NCBI GenBank assembly: GCA_012026715.1
Contig: VEPB01000072.1
Coordinates: forward strand, 1-6,653
Source of the DNA: Methylococcaceae bacterium
Lineage (GTDB): Bacteria > Pseudomonadota > Gammaproteobacteria > Methylococcales > Methylococcaceae
DNA length: 6,653 bases
Direction: 5' to 3'
Part shown: piece after piece, positions 5,551 through 6,653 of the stretch
Position numbering within the stretch: the first letter of the stretch is position 1
Layout: each line of letters starts with the position of its first letter
The notes under the pieces: model-generated
The model's database searches: none
Told to the model about the DNA's origin: nothing
The model's input: the letters and a program-made list of their open reading frames with translations, nothing else
Position numbers and translations under genes: made by a program

Positions 5551-6653
5551 ATGTTGAAAGAAACCGCCACGATTTCCGGCCTGGATTCCGCCTTTTTGGG
5601 CAGTTTTCAGACGCCGCTGGACGATGCCATCGCCCGCGCCAAGGCCAAGCTGCTGAGCCTCCAGCACCAGGACGGTTACTGGGTGTTCGAGTTGGAGGCG
5701 GATTGCACCATCCCCTCCGAATACATCCTGATGATGCACTACATGGACGAGATCGATGAGGCGCTGCAGGCGCGGATCGCCAACTTCCTGCGCGACCATC
5801 AGTCGGTGGATGGCAGCTACCCGTTGTTCCAGGGCGGCACCGGCGATATCAGTTGCACCGTCAAGGCCTATTACGCCCTCAAATTGGCCGGCGATTCCGT
5901 CGATGCGCCCCACATGGTGAAAATGCGGCAATGGATTCTGGCACAGGGCGGCGCTGCCAAGGCCAACGTGTTCACCCGCATCATGCTGGCCATGTTCGAG
6001 CAGATTCCCTGGCGCGGCGTGCCCTTCATCCCGGTGGAAATCATGCTGTTGCCCAAGTGGTTTCCGTTCCACCTGGACAAGGTGTCCTACTGGTCGCGCA
6101 CGGTCATGGTGCCGCTGCTGATCCTCTGCACCTACAAGGTCAAGGCGCGCAACCCGCTCAAGATCAACATTCGCGAAGTGTTCGTCACCGATCCGCAGAA
6201 GGAGAAAAATTACTTCTCCCACGTCAAGACCCCGCTGGGCAAGGCCATCCTGGCGGTGGAGCGCATGGGCCGGCTGATGGAGCCGCTGATCCCCAAATCC
6301 ATGCGGGCCAAGGCGACCGAGAAGGCGCGCGACTGGTTCATGGAGCGCCTCAACGGTTACGATGGCCTGGGCGCCATCTTCCCGGCCATGGTCAATGCCT
6401 ACGAAGCCATGGATTTCCTCGGCGTTCCCAAAGACGACGAGCGGCGCCGCATCGCTCGGGAATCCATCGAACGCCTGCTGGTGGAACAGGGCGAAAGCGC
6501 CTATTGCCAACCCTGCGTGTCCCCCATCTGGGACACCGGCCTGGCGGCTCTGGCCCTGCAGGAAGTCGACAAGAGCGAGCACAATCCCAAGACCCGCGAA
6601 CAGCTCAAGGCTGCCCTGCAGTGGCTGTGCACCAAGCAGTTGAAGGACGAGCC
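5551..6653 (+). CDS. shc: Squalene-hopene cyclase, N-terminal part (3' partial)
   Basis: The frame opens at ATG 5551, with GGGGGAA eight bases upstream, and is still open at the window edge after 367 complete codons. Family members have roughly 630-720 residues, so about half is visible. The enzyme cyclises squalene to hopene and diplopterol and is a monotopic inner-membrane protein. The start LDDAIARAKAKLLSLQHQDGYWVFELEADCTIPSEYIL (23-60, in overlapping parts) is typical, including the QW-type motif QDGYW (40-44). Also seen are a second QW-like stretch at QSVDGSYPLF (84-93), GDISCTVKAYYALK (98-111), NGYDGLGAIFPAM (268-280) and SPIWDTG (324-330). The catalytic DxDD motif lies beyond the window, so catalytic integrity cannot be judged. 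There is no break or frameshift in the visible part. The gene is co-directional with squalene synthase, 24 bases after it, and almost certainly in the same transcript. Confidence 0.95.
   Translation, partial: MLKETATISGLDSAFLGSFQTPLDDAIARAKAKLLSLQHQDGYWVFELEADCTIPSEYILMMHYMDEIDEALQARIANFLRDHQSVDGSYPLFQGGTGDISCTVKAYYALKLAGDSVDAPHMVKMRQWILAQGGAAKANVFTRIMLAMFEQIPWRGVPFIPVEIMLLPKWFPFHLDKVSYWSRTVMVPLLILCTYKVKARNPLKINIREVFVTDPQKEKNYFSHVKTPLGKAILAVERMGRLMEPLIPKSMRAKATEKARDWFMERLNGYDGLGAIFPAMVNAYEAMDFLGVPKDDERRRIARESIERLLVEQGESAYCQPCVSPIWDTGLAALALQEVDKSEHNPKTREQLKAALQWLCTKQLKDE

Noticed and set aside
5293..6582. A 429-codon open frame on the minus strand opposite squalene synthase and the cyclase.
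   Set aside because: It is a shadow of a well-supported gene in GC-rich DNA: its composition is rich in G, H, Q and R, it has no family motif, and it spans the end of one real gene and most of another.
1..6653. CRISPR array, insertion sequence, phage or toxin-antitoxin genes.
   Set aside because: No regularly spaced repeats, transposase motifs, target duplications or small paired genes were seen. Gene content and composition are uniform apart from the AT-rich promoter island.

Overview
The window is a compact hopanoid-biosynthesis locus, high in GC except for one AT-rich divergent promoter region. It looks like a gammaproteobacterial chromosome, most plausibly a methanotroph of the Methylococcaceae type. 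That assignment is an inference from gene content (squalene synthase, squalene-hopene cyclase, HpnH and HpnB together), codon use and gammaproteobacterial-style dispersed repeats. No methane-oxidation gene is present to confirm it.

Layout: (1) 1-219, + strand: the C-terminal end of a VCBS/FG-GAP beta-propeller protein with a calcium-loop motif. (2) 220-381: a non-coding gap between convergent genes, filled by two palindromic repeat units. (3) 382-4078, - strand: three consecutive genes read in the order hpnH (radical SAM adenosylhopane synthase), hpnB (hopene-associated glycosyltransferase), then a GH1 beta-glucosidase whose start lies 10 bases past the hpnB stop. A strong hairpin sits between hpnH and hpnB. 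(4) 4079-4383: a divergent control region of about 300 bases. It contains an AT-rich island (about 26% GC over 4171-4240), a repeated ACAAC-type half-site including a perfect 10-bp inverted repeat, a good sigma70-like promoter facing right, a weaker candidate facing left, and leaders that can fold on both sides. (5) 4384-6653, + strand: squalene synthase followed 24 bases later by squalene-hopene cyclase, which runs off the window.

How the genes fit together: squalene synthase joins two farnesyl diphosphates into squalene. The cyclase turns squalene into hopene (diploptene) or diplopterol. HpnH adds a 5'-deoxyadenosyl group to diploptene to give adenosylhopane, the entry to C35 hopanoids. HpnB is predicted to act on a sugar-bearing step or side chain, and its precise reaction is not settled. 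The role of the GH1 enzyme here is unknown. Core synthesis and side-chain elaboration therefore lie on opposite sides of one shared control region, which suggests co-regulation.

I found no mobile element, CRISPR array, true tRNA or rRNA, and no clearly unprecedented system. The most worthwhile leads are the half-site array in the divergent promoter, the GH1 gene tied to hpnB, and the GTG start of the squalene synthase.
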